DNA of 39,126 bases from a virus: positions 1 to 39,126 of IMG/VR virus record IMGVR_UViG_3300006790_001296. The stretch is one strand, 5' to 3'. Each line of letters starts with the position of its first letter. The stretch's first letter is position 1. The translations under genes were made by a program, and so were the position numbers. This document shows, piece by piece, positions 7,054-15,993 of the stretch. The notes beneath the pieces were generated by a model, which did not search any database, had not been told where the DNA came from, and worked only from the letters and a program-made list of their open reading frames with translations.

Positions 7054-9045
7054 ATGGCTGTAACACAGAACACGAATGATGGAGCTCATGCAGGTCATGG
7101 GACTAATCAAGCCAATCTCTATCAGGATACGATTGCCGCGAAGGACTCGCAGGGGAATCCAACATCAGCAAAAACTGCTGTATGGAACTCCTACGCATCT
7201 TGCGGAACAATCACACGATCCAATGTAGGATTGGCTGCACCCGCAGACTTGGATGATATATTTAAGTCGAGTGGCAATTATCGGGACATGACCCACTTGT
7301 TAACAACCCAGATGGAGTTGGCAACTTGTGGGGCTCGTCAGTATGGAATGTATGACTGGTTGATTTCTAGCGCTAAAAGCGTAGGTAATTTAGTCAACTC
7401 CAAGAAGATTCAAGGTTCTGGATTTGAGGTTGATCCTTTTATTCTAGCTGCCCAGAAGGATGTCATTAAAGACAACTACTGGCAGGTTGAAAGGCTTTAC
7501 ACCTTTGAATACAAGACCATGAATGCCACCAGTGGAACCACACTTGTCACTGCTCACGCAGATGACCAGTTGATTACCTCTGGATTGGGCGCAGATGCAA
7601 AGAACCACAACATCATTAAGGTGAAGGTTCCTGCAACTGGCAACCAGCCAAACTCGGCTAGTTATTTTGCCCCGGGTATGCACTTCCACTACTTCGTAAA
7701 GACTTCGACTGGTAGCGCATATCGCTTAGAGTTTAAGGTCATTCAAGCTATCGGCGGAACGACAGGTTCTGGTGCAACAACATCGACCGCATCTGCTGAA
7801 TACATCGACATCGAGTGTATATTTGTTGGCGGTTACGGTGGGGGCGCTTCGATCAAGTTGGGCACAACTGGTTCATCTGTTGCTGGCGACTGGGATGCTG
7901 ACTTTAAGGTTGGCAGTTCAGTGAACGAAACCGCTTTGTCGCTTTTGATTTCAAGGGCTAAAGGCGGCATAGTTGTCGTTGGTTCCAACAACGTGTCTGA
8001 TTTTGAGAAATGGTGTGAGGCTCGCCCTGCACTTAATACTTTGAAGCACGTTCCGTTTTGGTTCCAGACTTCACGTTACTCCCTCTGCGTGGATCAATTC
8101 TACAAGGAGTGGTTGGAGCGTATGATGAGGAGTAACGCCTACTTCCAGAAGTTTGGCGATGTTCCGTTGGCAGAACGCAACAAGCAGTTGGGTTTACAGT
8201 TCCAAAAAGAATGGGTTAACCAGTTCTTCTTTGGTCAACCGCTTAATGGTCAAACGCTTGCTGGTTATCAGAGTACGCTTGAGCAGATCAACTCTCATAA
8301 CCCGGGCAATGCTGCTGGTGGATTAACTTCTGGCATGGAGAATAAGTTCATCAGTTACCGAGCCAATGCTACTGGTATTTATCGCCAGTTGCAGGACACG
8401 GGCCGCGTGACCGATAAGCAGGGAGGGCAGCTAAACCTCGAAACAGACTTGTTCGATAAGCTGTTTGAGTTGGTTCGCTCTCGGAAGGATCAAGGCAAGC
8501 CAGCCGATTCCGTTGATGTCTTTACCGACTCGACCACGGCTCGCAAGATTATGAAGGCGATGATTGCCTACTATAAGGCAGAAGGTCTTGATAACGTGAA
8601 CTACAATATGGAAGGGGGTAACTTGTTTGGTGGGTTCTACGCTACATCTTACAACTTGCATCACCCTGCTGGAGTTCAGATGAACATCATCACGAACGAG
8701 TTCTTTGATGATATGGCCACTGTTGCCGCATTAGGTGACAACCGCACATACAAGTCTGGTGGCACTGCTGCCACTTCTGACGGTTCTGCTGGTCGATTCT
8801 TGATGATCCTTGACTTGGGTGGAGGTATCTACCCGGGCATGATTGATTCTAATCGTGTGGTTCACACTACTGGCGAGTTGGAAAACTTGGCCAAGGTTAA
8901 CGAGGATTACGCTTGCGTGATGAAAAACCCAACGAAGGAGGTTACTCTTAACTCCCAGACTTGGACGGCGATTGTTGAGTGTCCTACCGATAACTTGATT
9001 ATCGAGAACTTCGACAGCCAGACGCCAGCACACGGTAACGCTTAA
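7054..9045 (+). CDS. Probable major capsid protein
   Basis: 663 residues. Support comes from position after portal and scaffold, the strong ribosome-binding site, and the strong terminator right after it, which isolates a highly expressed gene. The N-terminus contains an ordered helical region (MTHLLTTQMELATCGARQYG). Residues of about 150-310 form a beta-rich, glycine/serine/threonine-rich section that may be an inserted surface domain, since capsid proteins of this type are often 350-450 residues. The C-terminal half alternates helices (LFDKLFELVRSRKDQ) and strands and ends in FDSQTPAHGNA. I did not recognise a specific capsid family, so the name is contextual. Confidence 0.72.
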   Translation: MAVTQNTNDGAHAGHGTNQANLYQDTIAAKDSQGNPTSAKTAVWNSYASCGTITRSNVGLAAPADLDDIFKSSGNYRDMTHLLTTQMELATCGARQYGMYDWLISSAKSVGNLVNSKKIQGSGFEVDPFILAAQKDVIKDNYWQVERLYTFEYKTMNATSGTTLVTAHADDQLITSGLGADAKNHNIIKVKVPATGNQPNSASYFAPGMHFHYFVKTSTGSAYRLEFKVIQAIGGTTGSGATTSTASAEYIDIECIFVGGYGGGASIKLGTTGSSVAGDWDADFKVGSSVNETALSLLISRAKGGIVVVGSNNVSDFEKWCEARPALNTLKHVPFWFQTSRYSLCVDQFYKEWLERMMRSNAYFQKFGDVPLAERNKQLGLQFQKEWVNQFFFGQPLNGQTLAGYQSTLEQINSHNPGNAAGGLTSGMENKFISYRANATGIYRQLQDTGRVTDKQGGQLNLETDLFDKLFELVRSRKDQGKPADSVDVFTDSTTARKIMKAMIAYYKAEGLDNVNYNMEGGNLFGGFYATSYNLHHPAGVQMNIITNEFFDDMATVAALGDNRTYKSGGTAATSDGSAGRFLMILDLGGGIYPGMIDSNRVVHTTGELENLAKVNEDYACVMKNPTKEVTLNSQTWTAIVECPTDNLIIENFDSQTPAHGNA

Positions 9046-9090
9046 TACTATTTCCTAATACTGCTACTGTTATCTAGGAATAAGCATCAG

Positions 9091-9121
9091 CGGGGAGGTT
9101 GTCACGACCTCCCCGTTTTTT
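9091..9121 (+). terminator. Rho-independent terminator after the capsid gene
   Basis: CGGGGAGGT (9091-9099) pairs perfectly with ACCTCCCCG (9107-9115) around a 7-base loop and is followed by six T (9116-9121). This is the clearest intrinsic terminator in the window. It separates the head genes from the neck/tail block, whose own promoter candidate overlaps it. Confidence 0.92.
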
Positions 9122-9129
9122 GTTATACT
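9099..9129 (+). promoter_or_regulatory. Candidate sigma70-type promoter for the neck/tail operon
   Basis: TTGTCA (9099-9104) resembles a -35 box and TATACT (9124-9129) matches the -10 consensus at 5 of 6 positions, with a 19-bp spacer. The ATG of the next gene is only 10 bases after the -10 box and has no Shine-Dalgarno sequence, which would fit a leaderless or nearly leaderless transcript. The -35 overlaps the terminator hairpin. The spacer is longer than ideal, so this needs transcript mapping. Confidence 0.35.
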
Positions 9130-9139
9130 ACTGGCTGCT

Positions 9140-9553
9140 ATGGCGAAGCCGAAAACGCACTACTGGAAGAAGAATAATCCTCGTAATCCTGTACCATTAA
9201 AAAATGGGGGATACCTTGAGTTAGAAATAATAGCTCAAAATGAAGGGGTGGCCCAAGTTACCGATCCCGAGATACAGGAAATACTTATTGGCATGCTTGG
9301 AACCTATGGGCTTGAGCAAATAGATAAAGCCACCTACGAGGATTTAAAAAAAAACAGGTCATCAACCTCCTTAAAGCCTCAAGTGCGCGAGGAAATTGGG
9401 GGAATCAGTCTGGCGCAAGACCCAACATTCAGTCCTCAAACAATCGAGGTGGATGCAACTGTGCAAAGCGATGAGCCTGCCAGCCCTAATCAGGCTTTAC
9501 CTTTGCCAGAAGATTACAAGCCGACAGCCTCTAAACGATTCAAACCTAAATGA
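9140..9553 (+). CDS. Hypothetical protein, first gene of the neck/tail operon
   Basis: 137 residues. The N-terminal half is a compact basic-then-mixed domain (MAKPKTHYWKKNNPRNPVPL, then ELEIIAQNEGVAQVTDPEIQ). The C-terminal half is proline/serine-rich and probably extended. No family recognised. Position right after the capsid gene would suit a head-decoration or head-completion protein, but nothing in the sequence proves it. No ribosome-binding site precedes the ATG, while a -10-like TATACT lies 10 bases upstream. It overlaps the next gene as ATGA (9550-9553). Confidence 0.65.
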   Translation: MAKPKTHYWKKNNPRNPVPLKNGGYLELEIIAQNEGVAQVTDPEIQEILIGMLGTYGLEQIDKATYEDLKKNRSSTSLKPQVREEIGGISLAQDPTFSPQTIEVDATVQSDEPASPNQALPLPEDYKPTASKRFKPK

Positions 9554-11316
9554 AATTTAATGACCTCGTATCAGAGTTAAGCGCAGACATCTGGCCCGAA
9601 GGGGTTCCAGAGAATCTGCTTGCACCGATCAAGAAGAACTTTGCATCGGCGGCAGTCAGCTTGCAGCGGTATATCCCATGCTTCCAAGAAAAGAACATCA
9701 ACCGCTATCCGCAGTGCTCCACATACTACCAGAGAGGTATGACAGTATTCGATGCACCCAAGGGCAGGATCGAAAGACTTTATACCATTCAAGATATTGA
9801 TGAGGACTATCCTGCGGTATTCAAGCAGACATCGAAACACGAGGTTGAGTGCCACGCATTTGCGTACATCAGAAGCATCTACCCTCCTGCCAATGAGGGC
9901 ATGGATGTTTTGCCGTTGGGCTTTAAATACCCAGAGGAGGATAGTGACTTCGCCGTAACTGTTAGTGGAGTCACTGCCACCAAGAAAACAACGAAGCACC
10001 CAAGGGCGCTGATCGGGCTTTGGGCGGTCGAGAACGGTAAGATTTATGTGTCGCCTTGGATCAACAGCTACGAGGTGGCTGTTGTTGAGTGGAGTGGGCT
10101 GAAGCAAAACTATTCAGATGATGACATTGTTTATGATTCATCTGATTGGAGGCGTGCTGTTCGCCTGTATGTCCACAAGGAATACGCGAGAGACTTTGAT
10201 AGCGATTACGAAAAGTACAAGTTCCTGACTGTAGAGTACAACGAGGCGCTGGCTGATCTGCTGTACGAGTGCAAGAAGGAGAACGAGGTTAAACCGTTCC
10301 TTTATTGTGATGAGGCTTTTGACATTCTTGCTGCTCGCCGTGACGCGCAAACAACTGCTGGCACAACGGATGCCGCAACTGTCACCTCTGAATATGTCTT
10401 CGCCCAGATTGGAGACTTTGGGGCTTCTTCTGGATCGGGAGACTATGATGGAACCAACGCTGGCAAGGTGGCGACACTCGTTAAAGGCTGGAGTCCGCAG
10501 TTCATTATTACAACAGGTGACAACACGGGTGACGATGACGGCACTGATATGGATGCTGGCGAAAATTTCTACGATGTAAACGTAGGCCAGCATTACAGCG
10601 ACTACATCTTTCCGTTTGGAACCAGTCAGTCTGACACCTACACATCGTCAGCAACTGAGAACAAGTTTTTCCCTGCTGTAGGTAATCACGATTATGTCTC
10701 TGACAGCCTAGCTCTTTATAAAAGCTACTTCACCCTGCCCGGGAACGAGAGATACTACGACTTTCAAAGAGGTGGCATCCACTTCTTCTGCCTCAACAGC
10801 GGCATAGCAAGTGACGGTGATGTGGTGGAGCCTGATGTACTAAGTGGGTCGGCCACTCAGCACAGAGGTGAGGAATCCATAATGGCTGACTGGTTGCAGA
10901 GTAAGCTGGCCTCATCAAAAGCTCATTGGAAAGTAGTTTACTTTCACCACAGCCCCCACACATCTGAGACAACTAAAGCCCCGGGATCAACTGATATGCG
11001 CTGGGACTACGAGGGCATGGGCGCTGATATTGTTATTGGCGGTCATTCGCATAGCTACGAAAGATTAAGGGATGCAAATAGTTTTCCTTACATTGTGAAC
11101 GGGGCAGGTGGTTCACCTTTAAGAGCTTGGAGCGGTAGTCCCGGGTTAGCATCTGGGATCACAAGTGTGAAGAAATACAACACCAAACATGGTGCGCTTA
11201 AAGGAACCGTGTCAGGCGACACTCTCAAGTTTGAGTTTTATGATTTCGACGGAACTGTTCAAGACACCCTGACTTTAACAAAGGCAGCGAACGCAACCTC
11301 AACGACTTACGCATAA
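9550..11316 (+). CDS. Connector-like protein fused to a calcineurin-type metallophosphoesterase
   Basis: 588 residues, two parts. Residues 1-270 look like a head-tail adaptor or neck protein: helix-rich start (FNDLVSELSADIWPEGVPEN), a beta-rich middle, and a helical end (DDIVYDSSDWRRAVRLYVHK). After a threonine/alanine linker, residues 281-580 carry all five metallophosphoesterase motifs in order: GD (288-289, IGDFG), GDN (323-325), GNHD (378-381), HH (466-467, FHHSPH) and GGHSHSYER (497-505). The last is typical of purple-acid-phosphatase-like members. These residues bind two metals and hydrolyse phosphoesters. All key residues are kept, so activity is likely. The real substrate is unknown; host surface phosphates, nucleotides or DNA are all possible. 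It ends as TAATG with the next gene. Confidence 0.85.
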   Translation: MKFNDLVSELSADIWPEGVPENLLAPIKKNFASAAVSLQRYIPCFQEKNINRYPQCSTYYQRGMTVFDAPKGRIERLYTIQDIDEDYPAVFKQTSKHEVECHAFAYIRSIYPPANEGMDVLPLGFKYPEEDSDFAVTVSGVTATKKTTKHPRALIGLWAVENGKIYVSPWINSYEVAVVEWSGLKQNYSDDDIVYDSSDWRRAVRLYVHKEYARDFDSDYEKYKFLTVEYNEALADLLYECKKENEVKPFLYCDEAFDILAARRDAQTTAGTTDAATVTSEYVFAQIGDFGASSGSGDYDGTNAGKVATLVKGWSPQFIITTGDNTGDDDGTDMDAGENFYDVNVGQHYSDYIFPFGTSQSDTYTSSATENKFFPAVGNHDYVSDSLALYKSYFTLPGNERYYDFQRGGIHFFCLNSGIASDGDVVEPDVLSGSATQHRGEESIMADWLQSKLASSKAHWKVVYFHHSPHTSETTKAPGSTDMRWDYEGMGADIVIGGHSHSYERLRDANSFPYIVNGAGGSPLRAWSGSPGLASGITSVKKYNTKHGALKGTVSGDTLKFEFYDFDGTVQDTLTLTKAANATSTTYA

Positions 11317-13670
11317 TGAATTTTGATAACGTCAAAACAGCAGACTGTTTAAAGAAGGCATCAGTGCCACAAGCTGATGTCTTAAAAGATGATTATGTGC
11401 CGCCCACTACTGATGATCAGAATTGTAGCGACCATGAGTATGCCGCACTAAATCCAAGCAAGTGTTCTAACCCACCATCAATAGGAAGATTAATCATTAA
11501 GCCATCTTCTGGCGCTCAAGTGGAAGAAGGGAAGGTTGCTAAGTTCGATGCTAAGCTGGAGTTTGTTTTTGCTGACGGAAAGGTGAAGTACAAGGTCGTA
11601 ACTGATGTCTGCGACTGGTCATCATCTGATGTGTCTCTTGCTTCGCATACTGTAGACGGCAAGTTTGACATAGGGGAGGTAGCTGCTGACACCTCAGTGG
11701 ATATATTTGCGAGCTACCAGCCAGAAGGGTCGGGTACAACTTACGATGCGTCAGCCCCGTTAACCATTACCGACAACTGTTTGCGGGTTGGGATGGATAT
11801 TGTTTTGGTGATGGATCGAAGTGGGTCAATGCTTCGTAAGAACTCATCAAATGTGAGTCGATTGGATTCTGCCAAGGAAGCTAGTAATGCTCTGATTGAT
11901 GGGGCGAATCTGCCTGACATGGAGCAGGAAGGGATTACCACATCAGGAGATTATGATCGGATCGCGGTACTTTCGTATGCAGGGAATAAGGAAACTGGTT
12001 CCAATGTTACTACCCATATTAAGCTGGCCCCAACTAAGGAGTCGGCTCGCGCTGGGGTAGCGGATATTCAAGTTTCAGATGAATGTGGCGGTCAGAGTAC
12101 GAGTCTGAAAACATGCGCCACGGGTATAGGTGGTGGGTTATCCGCTGCATACGAACTTCTTAAAAGTGACGGTAAGTTAGGAAAGAGAAAAGTTATCGTC
12201 CTTCTTACTGATGGCCATGAGAATGTTTGTGAGACAGGTAAGTATCCGAAGGTCATAGCAGACACGATCAAGGCTGATGTTGAAAGGACGGCGAGCTCGA
12301 TAACTGAGTCTAGCGGGACAGCTACAGCCACAACCTCTGAGGCTCACGGGTTCTCAACTGGAGACAATGTTCATATTACTGGGGCTACTGGCGCTAACGC
12401 CGCAACATATAACAACCTTCACTACATCACGGTAACCAGCACTACTGAATTTACATTCCCGGTTACATCAGGAACAGGTAACGCTGCTGGAACTCTGAAG
12501 GCAGCACGCAATGCGGCTAACACAATGATAGTGGCTGTTGGGTTTCACACCAGCGGGAGTAAGCAAATCAGGCGATGTGACGGTACGCAAAGAACCATAG
12601 ATCAGTTTCTTGGAACAGACATCGCATCATGCAATCTCTACTACACTGCATCTGACACATCTTCACTGGTTAATGTGTTTCAGAAGATTCACAAACTGAT
12701 CTGCGACAACAATCAGAGTGGAAGTCCTTGTCATTATGTGGCTCCACCCAGTGAGGTGTTTGAGAACCCATGTCTAAAAGATCGTTACAACTACTACGGG
12801 TTTAAAAATTGGGAGTTAACCAAGGGTAGGGTGGACATCATGGGAGCCGACATTTGGAATTCCCTTGCCCCGGGTAACGGCCAGTATGTCGGATTGATTG
12901 GTAATCGTGGCACGATCATTGGATCAACAAATATAAATGAAATATCTGGCACTAACTGCCAGAGGTTTTGGACTCCGTTTGATGAGCAGTTCGGCGGGAT
13001 TCAAACACAGGATGAATTTACCCTTACCGCTGGTAAGTATGAGTTGGTTGTTAAGCTGGCAGGCAACAGGGAGGTCAACTTTCCTAATCTTGGAAACCAG
13101 CTTTGCTCTACAGTCCGTGTATCTGTCGGGGGAACACAAGAGGGAGAGTTGCATCAGGGAAGATATGCAAAATCACCTGATTCTGTAGGCACGGTTCAAT
13201 GGGGGTTTAAGGAAAATACTGCTAGACTTGTCACTAGGAGGCTGAAGGACACGGTGGTTGAAAAGATTCTCACAATCGAGCCCATGTCCTCCTTTAGGGA
13301 ATACCGAGTGCAGTTTGATGCAGATGGGCAGGACGCTAAAATTAGAGTGGAGCAGTATCCTCTTGGGTGGAATTTGAACCCGTATACATTCACCGTTGAC
13401 GATGAAGTCTTTAAGGGGAAGGGGTGCTCCAATGTGGTTAACCCAGTATCTGTCAGGGAGTATGGGGGGTACTGGACGAGTAAGGGATTTATGGTTCCAA
13501 ATGAAAGGTTTGAGAGTAACCGATACGAAACAAGCGGGGCTGATGAGTTTATAGGGCCAATTCCATTTGGCGTTTTGTTTGGCGAGGCTACGCTTGTTCG
13601 GATCGAGGATGATGGAACTAAGACAACAATTTTTACTGACAACTTCGATAGCGAAAATCTTTGCACCTAA
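11316..13670 (+). CDS. Virion-surface protein with Ig-like, vWA and DUF642-like domains
   Basis: 784 residues. About 55-152 is an Ig-like (BIG2-type) domain. About 158-460 is a von Willebrand A domain with an intact MIDAS metal site: D167-x-S169-x-S171 in VMDRSGSM, T262 in GGQSTS and D299 in LLTDGHE. Within it, about 326-396, sits a tail-fibre-type beta repeat (AHGFSTGDNVHITGATGAN ... HYITVTSTTEFTF), before the next vWA strand (NTMIVAVGF). The region 480-690 contains QDEFTLTAGKYELVVKLAGN, resembling the LAGN motif of DUF642-like carbohydrate-binding folds. vWA domains bind protein ligands through the metal. In this neighbourhood an adhesion or receptor-binding role is likely. No signal peptide is seen, consistent with a virion part. 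Confidence 0.82.
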   Translation: MNFDNVKTADCLKKASVPQADVLKDDYVPPTTDDQNCSDHEYAALNPSKCSNPPSIGRLIIKPSSGAQVEEGKVAKFDAKLEFVFADGKVKYKVVTDVCDWSSSDVSLASHTVDGKFDIGEVAADTSVDIFASYQPEGSGTTYDASAPLTITDNCLRVGMDIVLVMDRSGSMLRKNSSNVSRLDSAKEASNALIDGANLPDMEQEGITTSGDYDRIAVLSYAGNKETGSNVTTHIKLAPTKESARAGVADIQVSDECGGQSTSLKTCATGIGGGLSAAYELLKSDGKLGKRKVIVLLTDGHENVCETGKYPKVIADTIKADVERTASSITESSGTATATTSEAHGFSTGDNVHITGATGANAATYNNLHYITVTSTTEFTFPVTSGTGNAAGTLKAARNAANTMIVAVGFHTSGSKQIRRCDGTQRTIDQFLGTDIASCNLYYTASDTSSLVNVFQKIHKLICDNNQSGSPCHYVAPPSEVFENPCLKDRYNYYGFKNWELTKGRVDIMGADIWNSLAPGNGQYVGLIGNRGTIIGSTNINEISGTNCQRFWTPFDEQFGGIQTQDEFTLTAGKYELVVKLAGNREVNFPNLGNQLCSTVRVSVGGTQEGELHQGRYAKSPDSVGTVQWGFKENTARLVTRRLKDTVVEKILTIEPMSSFREYRVQFDADGQDAKIRVEQYPLGWNLNPYTFTVDDEVFKGKGCSNVVNPVSVREYGGYWTSKGFMVPNERFESNRYETSGADEFIGPIPFGVLFGEATLVRIEDDGTKTTIFTDNFDSENLCT

Positions 13671-14677
13671 TGATCAGCTTGGAAGAAATAAGAAGGCGAG
13701 AGTACAAGCCCGGGAGCAACCCCGGGCCTGAGAGCTTTTGTACTATCATTGATTCTAAGGGCTTATGGGAGGGGATGTTTAGCCTGTACTCGATCAGGAG
13801 GTTTCACGATCAGCCTATCTATGTTGTTTGCGACGAGGAGACACAAAGTGTTATCGAGCATTTGGGGATCAAGGACGTACACACAAAGTTGGATGTAAAC
13901 AAGAAGTCGAACGACAAGATTCTCAACGGAATATTTAAGGGCGGTTCTAATAAGTTCAACGAAGATTGGCACTTCTTTCATCCTATTGAGCTTATGTTTA
14001 GGAAGCCCGATGTGGTGGACTATGCGCTTAGCGAAAACAGCAACACGCTGTTTGTTGATGGAGACATCTACTACGTCAACCCAACCCATGTGGTCTACGA
14101 CTCAGAGGTGGGGCTCTACCCGCAATGCGCCAACTACTTTTTAGGTAAGGATGATATTTGGCGGGAGAAGATGGAGGCAAAGTATGGGCTGGCGACAGGT
14201 TCGATGGTCTATACCAAGTGCAAGGACTTCACTGATTGGTGGCGCGAGGCGACGATTAACGACAGCGTTTACTATGAGCAGGAATGCCTGACTCGTGCAG
14301 ATGAGGTTTATGATGTGAAGTTTTTCCCAGCTACAGAGCAGCTACAGAGCTATCACTTTCAAGGCTACGGAGATATGAGCCCGTACATGGATTTGCCCTG
14401 CGACTCCGCACTTGAACACACAGGCTGGAAGATCGACAACGGCTTACATGTGCAGGCAGGGGAGGTTACTTCATTTCATTTCCACCTAGACTTGGGTGGC
14501 GTGCAGGCACGAGGCCAAGAGGTGGATTACAAGGCAAAGATATTGGGCAGGATATTCCTTACCATGCTGGCAGAGTCAGACAGGGAGGAGCATGCTGATC
14601 TGCTTCAGTTTTACAACGACCACATTCGCGTGAACATCAACCCAGAGTGTGAATTTAAGGAGGCGGTAAATGCCTAG
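13670..14677 (+). CDS. Glycosyltransferase-like protein (GT-A fold)
   Basis: 335 residues from the ATG of TAATG at 13670; the TTG at 13661 is less likely. The N-terminal part has the strand pattern of a nucleotide-sugar binding fold (FCTIIDSKGLWEGMFSLYSI, QPIYVVCDEE). A DxD-type motif DGD (130-132, LFVDGDIYYVN) would bind the metal and sugar nucleotide. Downstream are ATGSMVYTKCKDFTDWW, YEQECL and a late SFHFHLD, all in the order expected of GT-A enzymes. Likely activity is sugar transfer, perhaps onto virion tail proteins or a host surface polymer. The exact family and substrate are not identifiable by eye. It sits between two surface-protein genes, and its end overlaps the next start by 8 bp. 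Confidence 0.68.
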   Translation: MISLEEIRRREYKPGSNPGPESFCTIIDSKGLWEGMFSLYSIRRFHDQPIYVVCDEETQSVIEHLGIKDVHTKLDVNKKSNDKILNGIFKGGSNKFNEDWHFFHPIELMFRKPDVVDYALSENSNTLFVDGDIYYVNPTHVVYDSEVGLYPQCANYFLGKDDIWREKMEAKYGLATGSMVYTKCKDFTDWWREATINDSVYYEQECLTRADEVYDVKFFPATEQLQSYHFQGYGDMSPYMDLPCDSALEHTGWKIDNGLHVQAGEVTSFHFHLDLGGVQARGQEVDYKAKILGRIFLTMLAESDREEHADLLQFYNDHIRVNINPECEFKEAVNA

Positions 14678-15989
14678 TAAGATCACACCAAAAGACTTTG
14701 AGCGATTTCTCCCCGAGGAGCGCGACACTATTGCCCAAGGGCTCGTGAAGTATATCCAGTTCGCCATCTTGTTTTGGCGCTGGTATCGCAGGGCATACGC
14801 ATCAGATGGTGATATGTCTAATGCATTCAAGATCGCCACATGCGGCACTGGCTGCTTAGGCGGCAAGCCTGTAGAGGAGGGCAAGCCTGATGTTGGGGAT
14901 GGTGGATCGCAAAATGAAGATGGCACGGGTGAGCCATCTGATGGCGCTATTGATGATGGCTGGCCAGACGAACCAACTCAGCCACCAGTAGTTCCTCCTC
15001 CAAATAATCCAGCCCCCGGTGACTTCGGTGACTGCTGTAAGCCTACGGTTCAGAACTATGAGGAGTTTTTCTTTTGGGAGAATGTTAAAAATGTAGATTT
15101 AAAATGCAGTAATTATAAGAAAATGGTGGCGGTTAGAAACGGCACACCATTCGGTGTAAATTTTGATACAGGCTTAGATGACAACACCAATTTTAATAAG
15201 TTTGTTTCATGGGCTTGGACTTCAAACAGGGGAACGGTACATGAGTCTATTCCTATTGAAGGCGGCTCAGGGGGTGTTGATCAGGCAGGAGGGCAGATAA
15301 GTAGATGGGATAGGGTAATTGTTCAGATGTACGGGGTTGTGCCCCCTTTGAGAAGGCTTGCACACGACACTCAACTTGAAACTTTTCCTTCAGTGCAGGG
15401 GGCTATATATTATAATAACAATAAATCGCATGTTCCTTTTGAGCTTGGAAACAATGGGGCATTTGGCATCGAGGTTGAGTTGAGAAACTTCGCAGTAACA
15501 GCGCAATCAACATTTGGGGAAGAGATTAGAAATTTTAGGATACACATAAGCCCTCACCATACTAAACCTGTAGGCTCAAGGGACGTTACCAAAGATGACA
15601 GGTTTCCACTGCAAGTTAAAATGGGGAGGATAATGGAGGAGCAGCCATACTTAGCATTTATTTATGGCATCAGGTTAATAATGATACCACATGGTGTGAG
15701 TAAGGATGACTTAACTGAGCCTTGGCAAATTAACTCCGATACAAACAGTGTGCATCCTTTGGCTGCTTTAATGGATGAGCGCTGGCAAAACGAGATACCT
15801 TGCTATGAGCCAACGGCTATTCCTGAGTACAAGATGGGAAAAAACCCAGAGGCTTATGCTCCCTTGTGGACAACTGAAGCGCATAACCCTACAGGTGTGT
15901 TTGAGATTTACACAGAGAGAGAATTTAATGATATGCCTTTGACGTATGCAAAGAGCATTCGAGTAGGACAACTTAAACCAAGGGGGTAA
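14670..15989 (+). CDS. Probable tail/adhesion protein with a module shared by the next gene
   Basis: 439 residues. AAGGAGG precedes the ATG by 6 bases. Residues 1-62 form a helical module (MPSKITPKDFERFLP ... FWRWYRRAYASDGDMSNAFK, then CGTGC) that matches, position by position, the start of the following gene product. A glycine/aspartate/proline-rich linker (about 65-125, ending PPVVPPPNNPAPGD) leads to a beta-rich C-terminal domain of about 300 residues. The layout of a conserved N-terminal attachment part, flexible linker and distinct C-terminal domain is that of tail appendages. I recognise no specific family in the C-terminal domain. Confidence 0.62.
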   Translation: MPSKITPKDFERFLPEERDTIAQGLVKYIQFAILFWRWYRRAYASDGDMSNAFKIATCGTGCLGGKPVEEGKPDVGDGGSQNEDGTGEPSDGAIDDGWPDEPTQPPVVPPPNNPAPGDFGDCCKPTVQNYEEFFFWENVKNVDLKCSNYKKMVAVRNGTPFGVNFDTGLDDNTNFNKFVSWAWTSNRGTVHESIPIEGGSGGVDQAGGQISRWDRVIVQMYGVVPPLRRLAHDTQLETFPSVQGAIYYNNNKSHVPFELGNNGAFGIEVELRNFAVTAQSTFGEEIRNFRIHISPHHTKPVGSRDVTKDDRFPLQVKMGRIMEEQPYLAFIYGIRLIMIPHGVSKDDLTEPWQINSDTNSVHPLAALMDERWQNEIPCYEPTAIPEYKMGKNPEAYAPLWTTEAHNPTGVFEIYTEREFNDMPLTYAKSIRVGQLKPRG

Positions 15990-15993
15990 TTAA

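Noticed and set aside
9577-10107. 176-aa leftward open frame opposite the phosphoesterase gene
   Set aside because: Antisense to a gene with complete motifs; no start signals or recognisable features.
14328-14350. Back-to-back 11-base repeat AGCTACAGAGC
   Set aside because: Only two copies inside the glycosyltransferase-like reading frame, which it does not break; most likely a small chance duplication.
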